A DNA stretch of 64,000 nucleotides from Ensifer sp. MPMI2T (GTDB lineage: Bacteria; Pseudomonadota; Alphaproteobacteria; Rhizobiales; Rhizobiaceae): contig NZ_SRXN01000006.1 in the NCBI RefSeq assembly GCF_004827385.1, positions 217,849 to 281,848 of the forward strand, given 5' to 3'. Positions 27,050 to 36,626 of the stretch are shown in pieces. The translations under genes were made by a program, and so were the position numbers. Within the stretch, counting starts at the first letter, position 1; every line of letters starts with the position of its first letter. The notes beneath the pieces are model-generated. The model did not search any database and was not told the origin of the DNA. It was given only the letters and a program-made list of their open reading frames with translations.

Positions 27050-29326
27050 ATGGCACAATCCCCAGACAACACCGTCAAGCTTCAGGTCGCCAACACCCGT
27101 CCCGAAGACTCAGGAGGACCATTCGCGAGAATTACGCCGAGGATCATGTCCGCGCTTGGAGTCGAAGAAGGCGACATAATCGAGATTGTCGGGAAACGTC
27201 ATACGGGTGCGATCGCTTTCCGCGGCTATGGCGAAGACGAGGGCCTCAACATCATCAGATTGGACGGCCTGCAGCGCGTGAACGCCGGCGCAACCAGCGG
27301 GGACTATGTGGAGGTTCACAAGGTGGATGCGAGACCTGCCCAGCGGGTCGTTCTCGCCCCAGCCCAGAAAAACCTTCGGCTGCAGGGATCGGGCGAAGCC
27401 CTACAGCGTACGTTCTTTCGCCGCCCGATGGCTGCCGGGGATGTGATCTCGACGTCCGTGCAGCAGCGCATCAGTCGCAACGCGCGCACGGAGCATGACA
27501 TCATGCGCGGCTTGGTCGAGCTTCCAGCCTATGGTCTTCAGGAGATCCGTCTGGTCGTCGTGTCAACCCAGCCGCGCGGCATCGTCACGATGGGCGAAAA
27601 TACCGTCGTCGAACTGCGGCCGGAATACGAAGAGCCCAAGGAGGCCAGACGGGCCGACGTCACCTATGATGACATCGGCGGCCTCGGAAGCGCAGTCGAT
27701 CAGGTGCGGGAAATGGTGGAGCTGCCGCTTCGTCATCCGGAGCTGTTCCAGCGCCTTGGCATCGATCCGCCGAAAGGCGTGCTGCTTCACGGTCCTCCGG
27801 GAACCGGCAAGACACTTCTCGCGCGGGCGGTTGCAAACGAAACCGAAGCCCATTTCTATCATATCGCCGGGCCGGAAATCATGGGGAGCCAATATGGTGA
27901 ATCCGAGCAACGGCTGCGCCAGGTGTTCGAGGAGGCGGCCAAGAACGCCCCGTCCATCATCTTTCTCGACGAGATCGACTCGATCGCGCCGAAGCGGGAG
28001 AAAGTGACCGGCGAAGTGGAACGCCGGATCGTCGCGCAGCTTTTGACTTTGATGGACGGTCTCGAGCCTAGGCAAAACATCGTCGTCATCGGTGCCACCA
28101 ATCGCCGTGATTCAATTGACGAAGCGCTGAGACGTCCCGGCCGCTTCGATCGCGAGATTGTCATCGGAGTGCCGGATCAGAAAGGCAGGCGCGAGGTCCT
28201 TGCCATCCACACGCGCGGCATGCCTCTGGCGGAAGACGTCGACCTCGACGAAATCGCAAGAACCACCTACGGCTTTGTCGGCGCGGATGTCGGGGCGCTC
28301 GCGCGCGAGGCGGCGATGGATGCGCTTCGCCGGATATTGCCCGACATCAATCTCCGAGAGGGTATCCCGACCGAGGTCCTCGAAAACCTGAGCGTCAACC
28401 AAGCCGACTTCTTGAGTGCCCTGAAGCGGATACAGCCTTCGGCACTCCGCGAAATCATGATTCAGGCCCCCGACGTTCGGTGGGCCGACATCGGTGGGCT
28501 GGACGAGGCGCAGATGCGGCTTCGCGAAGGGGTCGAATTGCCGTTGCGATCTCCGCAATCATTCAAGCGAATGGGCATTCGTCCGGCCAAGGGCTTCCTG
28601 CTGTTCGGTCCGCCGGGGACCGGGAAGACCTTGCTGGCAAAGGCCGTCGCGCGTGAAGCGGAGGCGAATTTCGTGGCGACCAAGTCGTCCGATCTGCTTT
28701 CGAAATGGTACGGGGAGTCCGAGCAGCAGGTATCGCAGCTCTTCGAACGGGCAAGGCAAGTCGCGCCTACCGTGATCTTTATTGATGAAATCGACTCCCT
28801 TGCCCCGGCTCGAGGTGGCGGCATCGGCGAACCGGCCGTCACCGAACGTGTTGTAAACACGTTGTTGGCGGAAATGGACGGGCTGGAGGATATGCAAGGC
28901 GTGGTCGTCATGGCGGCGACTAATCGGCCGAACCTCCTCGACCCCGCCCTGCTTCGACCTGGCCGTTTTGACGAACTTGTCTATGTCCCGGTTCCCGATC
29001 AAAAGGGTCGGCGCAAGATTCTCGGCATTCACACGCGCAAGATGCCGCTCGGCAAGGACGTCGACCTCGACGATCTTGCGCAGAGGACCGAGCGGTTCAC
29101 GGGTGCCGATCTTGAAGACCTCACTAGGCGCGCGGGTCTTATCGCGCTCAGAGAAAATCTCGACGCCCAGGACGTCACGCCGGACCATTTCAACAAGGCG
29201 TTCGATGAGATCCGCCCGTCCGTGACGCCCGAAGTCGAGCGAGAATACGAGGCGATGCTCCGCACGCTGAAACAAGAAGACCCGCAGCGACAGCAGATCG
29301 GATTCTTGCCTAGAAAAGGCGGTTGA
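27050..29326 (+). CDS. CDC48/VAT-type AAA+ ATPase with two ATPase domains
   Basis: 758-residue homologue of archaeal VAT and eukaryotic p97/CDC48, an unfoldase that extracts or remodels proteins as a hexamer. Domains in order: CDC48 N domain (about 8-190, starting LQVANTRPEDSGGPFARI), D1 with Walker A GPPGTGKT at 248-255 and Walker B LDEID near 306, D2 with Walker A at 520-527 and IDEIDSLAP. Arginine fingers are visible in RRPGRFDREI and LRPGRFDELVYVP. The C-terminal tail ends in a basic stretch without the eukaryotic HbYX tail. It is uncommon in bacteria, and no proteasome or Pup gene lies nearby. It stands alone, with 351 bases upstream and about 60 bases to the next gene. Confidence 0.93.
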   Translation: MAQSPDNTVKLQVANTRPEDSGGPFARITPRIMSALGVEEGDIIEIVGKRHTGAIAFRGYGEDEGLNIIRLDGLQRVNAGATSGDYVEVHKVDARPAQRVVLAPAQKNLRLQGSGEALQRTFFRRPMAAGDVISTSVQQRISRNARTEHDIMRGLVELPAYGLQEIRLVVVSTQPRGIVTMGENTVVELRPEYEEPKEARRADVTYDDIGGLGSAVDQVREMVELPLRHPELFQRLGIDPPKGVLLHGPPGTGKTLLARAVANETEAHFYHIAGPEIMGSQYGESEQRLRQVFEEAAKNAPSIIFLDEIDSIAPKREKVTGEVERRIVAQLLTLMDGLEPRQNIVVIGATNRRDSIDEALRRPGRFDREIVIGVPDQKGRREVLAIHTRGMPLAEDVDLDEIARTTYGFVGADVGALAREAAMDALRRILPDINLREGIPTEVLENLSVNQADFLSALKRIQPSALREIMIQAPDVRWADIGGLDEAQMRLREGVELPLRSPQSFKRMGIRPAKGFLLFGPPGTGKTLLAKAVAREAEANFVATKSSDLLSKWYGESEQQVSQLFERARQVAPTVIFIDEIDSLAPARGGGIGEPAVTERVVNTLLAEMDGLEDMQGVVVMAATNRPNLLDPALLRPGRFDELVYVPVPDQKGRRKILGIHTRKMPLGKDVDLDDLAQRTERFTGADLEDLTRRAGLIALRENLDAQDVTPDHFNKAFDEIRPSVTPEVEREYEAMLRTLKQEDPQRQQIGFLPRKGG

Positions 29327-29390
29327 ACCTTGCTATCTGCAGCGCTGCGCCGTCGTATCGAACCGTAGTCCTTGCCGCGATCGAACCGGC

Positions 29391-30419
29391 TTAGCGCGCG
29401 CCCCAGGTGTCGGTCAACCGGTAACCCTCGGGCCAGGGATCGGACGGGTCGAGCATGTGCTGGTGAACGCCCGTGATCCAGGCGCGGCCCGAGATTTCCG
29501 GCAGGATCGCCAGCCGACCGCCGACGTCGGTTGTGCCGACGATACGGCCTGTGAAGGTCGAGCCTATCAGCGAAACCGCCGTCAGCCTGTCCTGCGGGCC
29601 CATCTCGCCGCGGGCGTGCAACACGGCCATGCGTGCCGAAAGCGCCGTGCCAGTGGGCGAGCGGTCGACCTTGCCCGGCTGGATGGCGACGGCCGCTCCG
29701 GCGCGCAGGCCCTCCGCCGTGCGCTCCACGGGACCCGCGAAGAGGCAGAAGGAGAAATGCCGCCAGTCGGGATTTTCGGGATGGTGGAAGCCGAACTGCG
29801 CATTGGCGGCATTGGTGATCCGCACACCAAGGCGGGCGATGTCGTGCGCCTCTTCCGGCTTCAGACTGAAGCCCATTGCGGCAGGATCGACGATAACGAA
29901 GCTGTCGCCGCCATAGGCGGTGTCGACGGTCAGCGTGCCAAGACCCTCGACCTCAAGTTTTGCGTCCAGCCGCTCTGCAAAGCTCGGCAGGTTCTGCACG
30001 AAGATGCGTTCGGCCTTGCCGTTGCGGCATTCGGCACGTACGCGCACGAGGCCGCCCGGCGCCTCGAGTGTGAGCTCCGTCACCGGCTCCTGCATCGGGA
30101 GGATACCGCTGTCGAGGAGCACCGTCGAGACGCAGATCGAATTCGAACCGGACATGGGCGGCGTGTCTTCCGGTTCCATGATGATGAAGGCGGCATCGGC
30201 CTCCGGGTGCTTTGGCGGAACCAGCAGGTTAACGTGGCGGAAGACACCGCCGCGCGGTTCGTTGAGGACGAAGTTGCGTAACGTCTGGTCGCGGGCAATA
30301 AAGCGGCTCTGTTCCCAGATCGTCTCGCCCGGCGGAGGCGCAACGCCGCCGACGATCACATCGCCCACCTCGCCTTCGGCATGGGCCGAGATGACATGAA
30401 TGGTTTTCGTGCTGCGCAT
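29391..30419 (-). CDS. Proline racemase-family protein with Ser/Thr active-site pair, possible hydroxyproline dehydratase
   Basis: 342-residue member of the proline racemase superfamily, the last gene of the hyp transport operon. Both catalytic cysteines of epimerases are replaced: S90 in PPMSGSNS and T256 in [12 protein letters not shown]. Members with Thr at the second place are dehydratases acting on trans-3-hydroxy-L-proline, so this protein is not expected to racemise, but the Ser/Thr combination is unusual. Context (an AcnX dehydratase just upstream, HypS reductase in the cluster) favours a role in 3-hydroxyproline or related imino acid breakdown. It follows the AcnX gene by 28 bases. 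In Sinorhizobium hyp clusters a proline racemase-like gene closes the operon. Confidence 0.8.
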   Translation of the reverse strand: MRSTKTIHVISAHAEGEVGDVIVGGVAPPPGETIWEQSRFIARDQTLRNFVLNEPRGGVFRHVNLLVPPKHPEADAAFIIMEPEDTPPMSGSNSICVSTVLLDSGILPMQEPVTELTLEAPGGLVRVRAECRNGKAERIFVQNLPSFAERLDAKLEVEGLGTLTVDTAYGGDSFVIVDPAAMGFSLKPEEAHDIARLGVRITNAANAQFGFHHPENPDWRHFSFCLFAGPVERTAEGLRAGAAVAIQPGKVDRSPTGTALSARMAVLHARGEMGPQDRLTAVSLIGSTFTGRIVGTTDVGGRLAILPEISGRAWITGVHQHMLDPSDPWPEGYRLTDTWGAR

Positions 30420-30447
30420 TGCGAACTCCTTCAGGATAACCAGTCGG

Positions 30448-32139
30448 TCAGGATAACCATTCGGGCAGCCGAGCCGGAACGCGCCCGGTCAGGGCTGCGG
30501 TGATGCAGTCGGCAAGGCTGCCGAAGCGCACAGTGCGGCCGGAGAGACCGGGACCGTAGTGGGCATACTTGCCCGAATTGGTGATCAGCGCGCGGGTCTT
30601 TGTTGGGAACACCGGCTCGGAAATCGAGCACCAGCAGAGATCTGGCAGGACCTGCACGCCGCTCATCTCGAGCCGGGCAAGCGTACCTTCGCTGCGCGCC
30701 TCAGCGATGACCTGGTGCGCGGCCGTGACGATCACCGCGACCTCGGGATGCCGCATGCGCCCAGCGAGCGCATCGGCCAGCGCGCGACATTCGTCAAGCG
30801 AGGCATGCGGGCTGCCGATCGCGACGAGTTCCACCTCGTCCGGTCCGTCGTTCAAGCTCGACCAGACAGCGGCCATGTCGGCACGCGTGATGGTCGTGTA
30901 ATCGGCGTCTTCGGCCGCCGCGCCATCCGCCTCGGGCGTGACGCCCTCCACATGCAGCATCGGCGCGGCGGAGGTGGTGCCGAAAGCGGCGCAGAGCGCT
31001 TTGAGGTCGTCGCACGTCGGCTGCCCCGGGGCAAGCCCGCGCAGGAGCGGTATGCGATCCGGCGCAGCGCGACCGGCGAGATAACCGATGAGCGGCCAGA
31101 AAGCGTCGTCTACGTTTTCGGGCAGCTCGACGTCGATCACGCGTCGGGCCTTCCTATGTTCGTCCAGATAGACGCCGGAGCGCGGCGCGCGTCCGGTCAG
31201 CGCGATGCAAAGGTCGAGAAAATCGGGATGCTTCGCCGTCCGTGCGCCGAGCACGCTGTTGGCGAAGATCACGGCATTGGATTCCGCCCAGGCGATGGAT
31301 TGGCCGGCGCGCGGTGCACTGTCGAGCAGATAAGGCGAACAGGTGAAGGTCGGGCGGCAGCCCATGCGGACGTAGGCGTCGGCAAGTCGCGCCGCTGGGT
31401 CGCCGAAGGCGGCGGGCACGCCCTGCGCCTGCCAATTGGCGCGATCGACCGAAATGGCGTTCATGGTCGTCGGCACGCGGACCTCGGCACCCATCTCCGC
31501 CATCTTCTCGGCGAAGGTCAGGTTCGCAGGGCTCGCATAGATGCAGCCGTCGATATGGCTCTGCACCACGTCCACAAGCGTCTCTGCCCCCTGCTGTGCC
31601 GCCATGGCGCAGATGATGCGCATGGCTTGCTGGACCGCGACGCCGTCGCGGCCATCCAGCATGGCGCGATCGCTCTCGGAAAGGTCGAGCGCGGCCGTGG
31701 CTGGTGGTTCGACCGCGATCGTCAGGCCATCAGTCTCGATTGCCGTGTCGGTGATCCGCGCTGTCTTTGCTTGCGAAAGCGCGTCGAAGGCGTTGCGCGA
31801 GAGCCGCAACACTGGCAGCGGCTTGCCGAACATTTCAGCGGCGATCAACGCGCCGAGGGTCAGGACGTCCTCGGCTTCGCAGAATACCAGCGCGGCCGGG
31901 GCGCGACGCGTCAGCGCGAGATCGAGCAGTACGCCCGAGCCGGTGCAGGAGCCGCGGCTCGACGGCATCAGCAGGATGCCGCCGGTCAGACAGCGGCCGT
32001 GCAGCGGATGGTGCACATCAATAACCCGCCCGGTCGCCGGGTCGATCCCGCCCCAGAAGCTCAGCGCCTCCACGGTGGCGACGATGGGGCCACGGGCGGT
32101 GCCGCCCAGAATGCTGCGCGCGGAGATCGACTGGGTCAT
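30448..32139 (-). CDS. Aconitase X-type dehydratase, probable cis-3-hydroxy-L-proline dehydratase
   Basis: 563-residue fused AcnX protein. The N-terminal part (about 1-140) is the small swivelling domain (DUF126-like; [20 protein letters not shown]), and the rest is the large AcnX/DUF521 domain, with [19 protein letters not shown] and [10 protein letters not shown] typical of the iron-sulphur or metal-dependent active site. This fused type is known to dehydrate cis-3-hydroxy-L-proline to pyrroline-2-carboxylate. Its ATG overlaps the stop of hypRE in ATGA, so translation is coupled. A 25-codon extension upstream is not needed. The role fits with HypS, which reduces pyrroline-2-carboxylate to L-proline. 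Confidence 0.85.
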   Translation of the reverse strand: MTQSISARSILGGTARGPIVATVEALSFWGGIDPATGRVIDVHHPLHGRCLTGGILLMPSSRGSCTGSGVLLDLALTRRAPAALVFCEAEDVLTLGALIAAEMFGKPLPVLRLSRNAFDALSQAKTARITDTAIETDGLTIAVEPPATAALDLSESDRAMLDGRDGVAVQQAMRIICAMAAQQGAETLVDVVQSHIDGCIYASPANLTFAEKMAEMGAEVRVPTTMNAISVDRANWQAQGVPAAFGDPAARLADAYVRMGCRPTFTCSPYLLDSAPRAGQSIAWAESNAVIFANSVLGARTAKHPDFLDLCIALTGRAPRSGVYLDEHRKARRVIDVELPENVDDAFWPLIGYLAGRAAPDRIPLLRGLAPGQPTCDDLKALCAAFGTTSAAPMLHVEGVTPEADGAAAEDADYTTITRADMAAVWSSLNDGPDEVELVAIGSPHASLDECRALADALAGRMRHPEVAVIVTAAHQVIAEARSEGTLARLEMSGVQVLPDLCWCSISEPVFPTKTRALITNSGKYAHYGPGLSGRTVRFGSLADCITAALTGRVPARLPEWLS

Positions 32140-33137
32140 TTTACGACAAACCCATGAGCAAAGGGGTCGCGGTCGTCGATGAAGATCGTATTGATGCCTG
32201 TCATCCGCGCCCATCCGGCAATGGAAGGAATGATGGCATCGCGGTCCGCGACCTTGGTAGCGGCCTCGACCCGGCCCTTGAACAGCGAACCGATGATCGA
32301 TTCATGCACGAACTCGTCGCCGACCTTGAGCTTGCCTTTGGCGGCGAGCTGCGCCATGCGCGCCGAGGTGCCGGTACCGCAGGGCGAGCGGTCGATCGCC
32401 TTTTCGCCGTAGAACACGGCGTTACGCGCATGCGCCTCCGCCTGCGTCGGCTTGCCCGTCCATTGAATGTGGCTAAGGCCGCGGATTTCTGGATGCTCGG
32501 GGTGGACGAATTCATATTTGGCGTTCAATGCCGCGCGCAGCTTCCGGCTCCAGCCGACAAGTTCGCCGGCCGTATGGTCGGCCATGTCGCGGAAGTTCTT
32601 TTGCGGCTCGACGATGGCGTAAAAGTTGCCGCCATAGGCAACGTCGACGACGATTTCACCCAGTCCCTCGACCTCAGCGGTCAGCCCCTCGGCATAGAGG
32701 AACCCGGGCACGTTGGTCAGGCGCACTTCCTCGACAAAGCGGCCCTCCTGACGATAGGTGATGTCCACCTTGCCGGCCGGCGCGTCGATCGACAGCTTGC
32801 CGGGTTCGCGCGGGGTGATCAGCCCGTTCTCGATCGCCATGGTGATGGTGCCGATCGTGCCGTGACCGCACATCGGCAGGCAGCCGGAGGTCTCGATGAA
32901 CAATACCGCGACGTCGCAGTCCGGTCGCGTCGGTGGATAGAGGATCGAGCCCGACATCATGTCGTGCCCGCGCGGCTCGAACATCAGACCCGTGCGGATC
33001 CAGTCGAACTCCCGAAGGAAGTGGGCGCGCTTCTCCAGCATGTTGGCCCCCTCCAGTCTTGGCCCGCCGCCGGAAACGAGGCGGACCGGATTGCCGCAGG
33101 TGTGGCCGTCGATGCAGGAGAAGGTGTAGGTGACCAT
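32136..33137 (-). CDS. hypRE: 4-hydroxyproline 2-epimerase
   Basis: Interconverts trans-4-hydroxy-L-proline and cis-4-hydroxy-D-proline, the first intracellular step of hydroxyproline catabolism. Proline racemase fold, 333 residues, with the two catalytic cysteines C90 (PMCGHGTIG) and C253 ([12 protein letters not shown]), as expected for a cofactor-free two-base epimerase. It follows hypO by 13 bases and overlaps the AcnX gene by 4. All conserved positions are present, in contrast to the Ser/Thr paralogue two genes downstream. Confidence 0.93.
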   Translation of the reverse strand: MVTYTFSCIDGHTCGNPVRLVSGGGPRLEGANMLEKRAHFLREFDWIRTGLMFEPRGHDMMSGSILYPPTRPDCDVAVLFIETSGCLPMCGHGTIGTITMAIENGLITPREPGKLSIDAPAGKVDITYRQEGRFVEEVRLTNVPGFLYAEGLTAEVEGLGEIVVDVAYGGNFYAIVEPQKNFRDMADHTAGELVGWSRKLRAALNAKYEFVHPEHPEIRGLSHIQWTGKPTQAEAHARNAVFYGEKAIDRSPCGTGTSARMAQLAAKGKLKVGDEFVHESIIGSLFKGRVEAATKVADRDAIIPSIAGWARMTGINTIFIDDRDPFAHGFVVK

Positions 33138-33150
33138 GGTCAGTGCCCTG

Positions 33151-34401
33151 TCAGAACCTTTGAGGCGAGAAGGATTGGATGTCGATGGCCGGCCTCTGGC
33201 CGGCCAGGAGATCGGCGACGAGCCGGGCGGTCCCCGCCGATTGCGTCAGGCCGAGGTGACCGTGGCCGAAGGCGTAGATCACCTGCGGTGTGGCACGGGC
33301 GCGGCCGATCGCCGGCAGACTGTCGGGCAGCGACGGGCGGAAGCCCATCCATTGCACGCCGCCTTCGCTTTTCAGCCCCGGCAAGAAGATCTGCGCCTTC
33401 TTCAGCATGGCTTCCGCGCGGCGATAGTTGGGCGGCAGCTTCAAGCCACCGAGTTCCACGGCGCCGCCGACCCTAATGCCGGTCGAAAGCCGCGTGACGA
33501 CGAAGCCGTGGCCGCCGAAGGTGACCTGGGTGCGCAGGTCGAAGGCATTCGAGGGAAGCGTGGTGTTGTAGCCGCGCTCGGTCTCGAGCGGAATGCGCTC
33601 GCCAAGGGTGCGGGCGATACGGTGCGAGAAGGCGCCGGCCGCAAGTACCACCTGGCGGGCGCGCCGCGTCTTGCCGTCCGCTGACGTCACTTCGACCCCG
33701 CCCTCGACTGGCCTCAGTGCCACGATCTCGGCGCGTTCGATCGCGCCTCCCTGGGCGCCGAAATGGTCCGCAAGCGCCAGCGTATAGAGCTTCGGATCGG
33801 CGATCGAGTACCAGCCGGGCGTGAAGGTACCGTGGGTGAAGCGCGGCGCAAGGCCGGGCTGGATCTCGCGCATAGCCGAGGCGTCAAGGTGATGGAACTC
33901 TATGCCGTGCTCCGCCCGCGCCTTCCAGCCGGGCAGCGAAGCCTTCAGTTCGACCTCGCTTTCATAGACTTGAAGATTGCCTTCCTTGCGCAGCATCGGC
34001 AAGGTTCCGGTCGCCGCAAGGAAGGGCTCCAGCTCGGCCTTTGACAAGTCCATCAAAGCCGTTTGCGCTGCCGTCGAATGCGCCACCCGCTTCGGCGAGC
34101 AGGCCCGCCAGAAGCGGAACATCCACGGTGCGATCTGTGCGGCGTAGGCGGGTGGAACGGTCAGCGGCCCGAGCGGGTCGAGCAACCACCTCGGCGCCTT
34201 CTTGAGGATACCCGGCGATGCGAGCGGCAGGATGTCTGTGAAGGCGAAGGCCCCGGCATTGCCCGCCGAGGCTCCGGCGGCGGGGCCCTCCCGGTCGACC
34301 ACGGTGACCGAAAGCCCCCGTCCTTGCGCCGCTATTGCCGCGGAAAGGCCGACAACGCCGGCGCCGATCACGATGACATCAGGCTGAGCTGCATCCTTCA
34401 T
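33151..34401 (-). CDS. hypO: FAD-dependent D-hydroxyproline dehydrogenase
   Basis: Oxidises cis-4-hydroxy-D-proline to 1-pyrroline-4-hydroxy-2-carboxylate and passes electrons to the respiratory chain. 416 residues of the DAO/DadA family: dinucleotide motif GAGVVG at 13-18, AGASAGNAGAF, and C-terminal WMGFRPSLPDSLPAIGR with the FAD-contacting GHGHLGLTQS. ATG 34401 starts 7 bases after the stop of the ATPase gene. The order after hypMNPQ and before hypRE matches the Sinorhizobium hyp operon, which is the main reason to prefer hydroxyproline over D-alanine. Confidence 0.9.
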   Translation of the reverse strand: MKDAAQPDVIVIGAGVVGLSAAIAAQGRGLSVTVVDREGPAAGASAGNAGAFAFTDILPLASPGILKKAPRWLLDPLGPLTVPPAYAAQIAPWMFRFWRACSPKRVAHSTAAQTALMDLSKAELEPFLAATGTLPMLRKEGNLQVYESEVELKASLPGWKARAEHGIEFHHLDASAMREIQPGLAPRFTHGTFTPGWYSIADPKLYTLALADHFGAQGGAIERAEIVALRPVEGGVEVTSADGKTRRARQVVLAAGAFSHRIARTLGERIPLETERGYNTTLPSNAFDLRTQVTFGGHGFVVTRLSTGIRVGGAVELGGLKLPPNYRRAEAMLKKAQIFLPGLKSEGGVQWMGFRPSLPDSLPAIGRARATPQVIYAFGHGHLGLTQSAGTARLVADLLAGQRPAIDIQSFSPQRF

Positions 34402-34408
34402 GTTCGCC

Positions 34409-35131
34409 TCAGTGCGTCGCTGCCAGGAACTTTTGCAGTTCGGGATCCTTCGGCGCACCGAAGAGCGCTTCGGGCGGCGCGATCTCCGCCATCACCCCCT
34501 TGTGGAAGAAGGCCACCCGGTCGGAAACCTCGCGGGCGAACTTCATCTCGTGCGTGACGCAGATCATCGTCATGCCCTCGGAGGCGAGCATGCGCAGCGT
34601 GTCGAGCACTTCGCCGACGAGCTGCGGATCGAGCGCCGAAGTCACTTCGTCGAACAGCATGTATTCCGGCGACATGGCGAGCGCGCGGGCGATTGCCATG
34701 CGCTGCTGCTGGCCGCCCGACATGCGGGTCGGGAAGACCGAGAGCTTCTCGCCGAGGCCGACATGGGTGAGCTGCTTGACGGCAATCTCCTCGGCCTTGT
34801 CCTTGGAAAGGCCGAGCACCTTGCGCAGTGCCAGCATCACATTTTCGAGCACGGTGAGGTGCGGGAAGGCGTTCCATTGCTGAAAGACGATGCCGACCTT
34901 ACGGCGCAGCTTGTTGAGGTCTGTCGTCTTGGCGTGGACCTCGGTGCCGTCGACCATGATGCGGCCCGCATCGATCGGCTCGAGGCCATTGATGCAGGTG
35001 AGCAGCGTCGACTTGCCGGAACCGGAGCCGCCGATGACCGTCACAACTTCACCCTTCTCGACGGTGAGGTCGATGCCTTTGAGAACCTCCAGCGAGCCGA
35101 AGGATTTGCGGACGTTTTGGATCTCAATCAT
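34409..35131 (-). CDS. hypQ: Hydroxyproline ABC transporter ATP-binding protein
   Basis: Cytosolic ATPase, 240 residues, of the polar amino acid (PAAT) importer family. It has Walker A GGSGSGKST, Q-loop FQQWNAFPHLTV, signature MSGGQQQR, Walker B YMLFDEVTSALDP and the switch His in CVTHEMKFAREV. The start ATG 35131 overlaps the end of the permease gene by 8 bases, so the genes are coupled. Length and motifs are complete. Confidence 0.93.
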   Translation of the reverse strand: MIEIQNVRKSFGSLEVLKGIDLTVEKGEVVTVIGGSGSGKSTLLTCINGLEPIDAGRIMVDGTEVHAKTTDLNKLRRKVGIVFQQWNAFPHLTVLENVMLALRKVLGLSKDKAEEIAVKQLTHVGLGEKLSVFPTRMSGGQQQRMAIARALAMSPEYMLFDEVTSALDPQLVGEVLDTLRMLASEGMTMICVTHEMKFAREVSDRVAFFHKGVMAEIAPPEALFGAPKDPELQKFLAATH

Positions 35132-35774
35132 TGGACCACCGTTTTTCAAGATAACCGCCGAGCCGGGCGATCGGGAAGCTGATGAGGAAGTAGATCGCAC
35201 CGCAGATCATGAGGATGAGGAGCGGTTCTTGCAGGCGGGTGACGAGCACCTGCGAGGCGCGCAGCAGTTCGATCAGGCCGAGCCAAAGCACGAGCGCGGA
35301 GTCCTTCATGACACCAAGCGTCAGGCCGATCCAGGACGGCAGCGAAACGCGCGTGGCGAGCGGCGCCACGATGTAGCGCATGTCCTGCCACCAGGTCATG
35401 CCGAGCGAGCGGGCGGCGCGCCGTGTCGTCGGCGGCACCGAGGCGATGCCGCCGCGCACGATCTCGGTGCAATAGGCGGCCGTATAGAGCGACAGCACCA
35501 CGCAGGACGTCGTGAACGGAGGCCAGCCGAGCTTGGCGATCGACTGGAAGGCGTTGCCGAGGACGAGCTGGATCAACAGCGGCACCGAGCGGAAGACGTC
35601 GAGCACGAGGGTGAGCGGCGCCGACCAGTAGGCGCCGAGCTGGTTGCGCACGACGCCGAAGATGACACCAAGCACGGTGCCGGCCGCGACCGAGACGGCC
35701 GTGACCGCAAGCGTCATCAACGCACCCTGTGCGAGAAAGCCGAGGTCACTTATGGTGAGGGCGGTATTGAACAT
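35124..35774 (-). CDS. hypP: Hydroxyproline ABC transporter permease
   Basis: Inner-membrane permease of 216 residues with five hydrophobic segments. The EAA loop reads RRAARSLGMTWWQDMRYIVA, the contact site for the ATPase. It forms the channel with the neighbouring permease, from which it is separated by 12 bases. Substrate assignment rests on the linked hyp genes. Confidence 0.9.
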   Translation of the reverse strand: MFNTALTISDLGFLAQGALMTLAVTAVSVAAGTVLGVIFGVVRNQLGAYWSAPLTLVLDVFRSVPLLIQLVLGNAFQSIAKLGWPPFTTSCVVLSLYTAAYCTEIVRGGIASVPPTTRRAARSLGMTWWQDMRYIVAPLATRVSLPSWIGLTLGVMKDSALVLWLGLIELLRASQVLVTRLQEPLLILMICGAIYFLISFPIARLGGYLEKRWSND

Positions 35775-35786
35775 CTCTCACCTCTC

Positions 35787-36452
35787 TCAGTAACGGAACA
35801 TGCGCGAGGCGAGCACACGCGCCGCCAGCGTCACAGCCTTAGCGATGACATAGTAGATCACGGCTGCAAGGGCGAAGAATTCGAAGGTGCGGAACGACCG
35901 CGCATTCAGCTCCTGCGTGACGCCGGCGAGATCGGAATTCATGCCAACGGTGACGCCGAGCGACGTCATCAGGATCGCCCAGACCATCTGATTGGTAGCG
36001 GGCAGGAATGCAACGCGCAGCATCTGCGGCAGGACAATGTAGCGGAAGGCCTGCACCGGGGTCATCCCGAGCGAGCGACCGGCGCGCGTCTGGGTTTCCG
36101 GAATCGCCTTGAGTGCACCGCGGAAATTCTCGGCAAGGTAGCCGGCATTGTTGAAGGCGATCCCAACGAGCAGCGCCGTATAGGGGCTGAGATGGATGCC
36201 GAAATTGCCGAGACCGAAATGGGCCATGTAGATCTGAAACAGCGCCGGGGTGTTGCGGGCGATCTCGACCCATGTGGTGGCGATGCCACCGAGGACGCGG
36301 TTTCCGGACAAGCGGCAGGCCGTCAGCGCGAGCGCGAGCGCGAGGCCGATGACCATCGACAGCAGTGCCACCTGCAAGGTGATCAGCGCTCCGTCGAGCA
36401 TCTGCGGCAGGGCCTTCAGCGCCTGGTTCCAATGGAAGGTATAACTAAACAT
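35787..36452 (-). CDS. hypN: Hydroxyproline ABC transporter permease
   Basis: Inner-membrane permease of 221 residues, the partner of hypP, with five hydrophobic segments and the EAA loop QTRAGRSLGMTPVQAFRYIV. The start MFSYTFHWNQAL is preferred; the reading frame extends only four codons upstream (RRK before it). The binding-protein gene lies 174 bases upstream with a RIME1-like repeat in between. Confidence 0.9.
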   Translation of the reverse strand: MFSYTFHWNQALKALPQMLDGALITLQVALLSMVIGLALALALTACRLSGNRVLGGIATTWVEIARNTPALFQIYMAHFGLGNFGIHLSPYTALLVGIAFNNAGYLAENFRGALKAIPETQTRAGRSLGMTPVQAFRYIVLPQMLRVAFLPATNQMVWAILMTSLGVTVGMNSDLAGVTQELNARSFRTFEFFALAAVIYYVIAKAVTLAARVLASRMFRY

Positions 36453-36493
36453 TTTTCGTCTCACCTTTTCGGAAACGAATAGCGGCGCGAGAC

Positions 36494-36596
36494 CACAGCG
36501 CCGCGCGTCTCATGAGACGCGCAAAGGACGCTGTAGCACTTTGAATTGCTGCATGTTTTCATCCTCAAATCGGCTACCAATTAAGGAAACATGCAG
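36494..36596. repeat. RIME1-like palindromic repeat, copy 3
   Basis: The cleanest copy in the window: ACAGCGCCGCGCGTCTCATG, then AGACGCGCAAAGGACGCTGT, then GCACTTTGAATTGCTGCATG and a closing GGAAACATGCAG. It lies inside the hyp operon between the binding-protein gene and the first permease gene, where it could stabilise the upstream mRNA or reduce downstream expression. Confidence 0.9.
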
Positions 36597-36626
36597 TAGG
36601 CCCGCGCCGCCAGAGAAGCGGCCGGA

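Noticed and set aside
30559..32157. 532-codon open frame on the plus strand
   Set aside because: Antisense to the AcnX gene; no recognisable motif.
34890..36482. 530-codon open frame on the plus strand
   Set aside because: Antisense to three ABC transporter genes with complete motifs.
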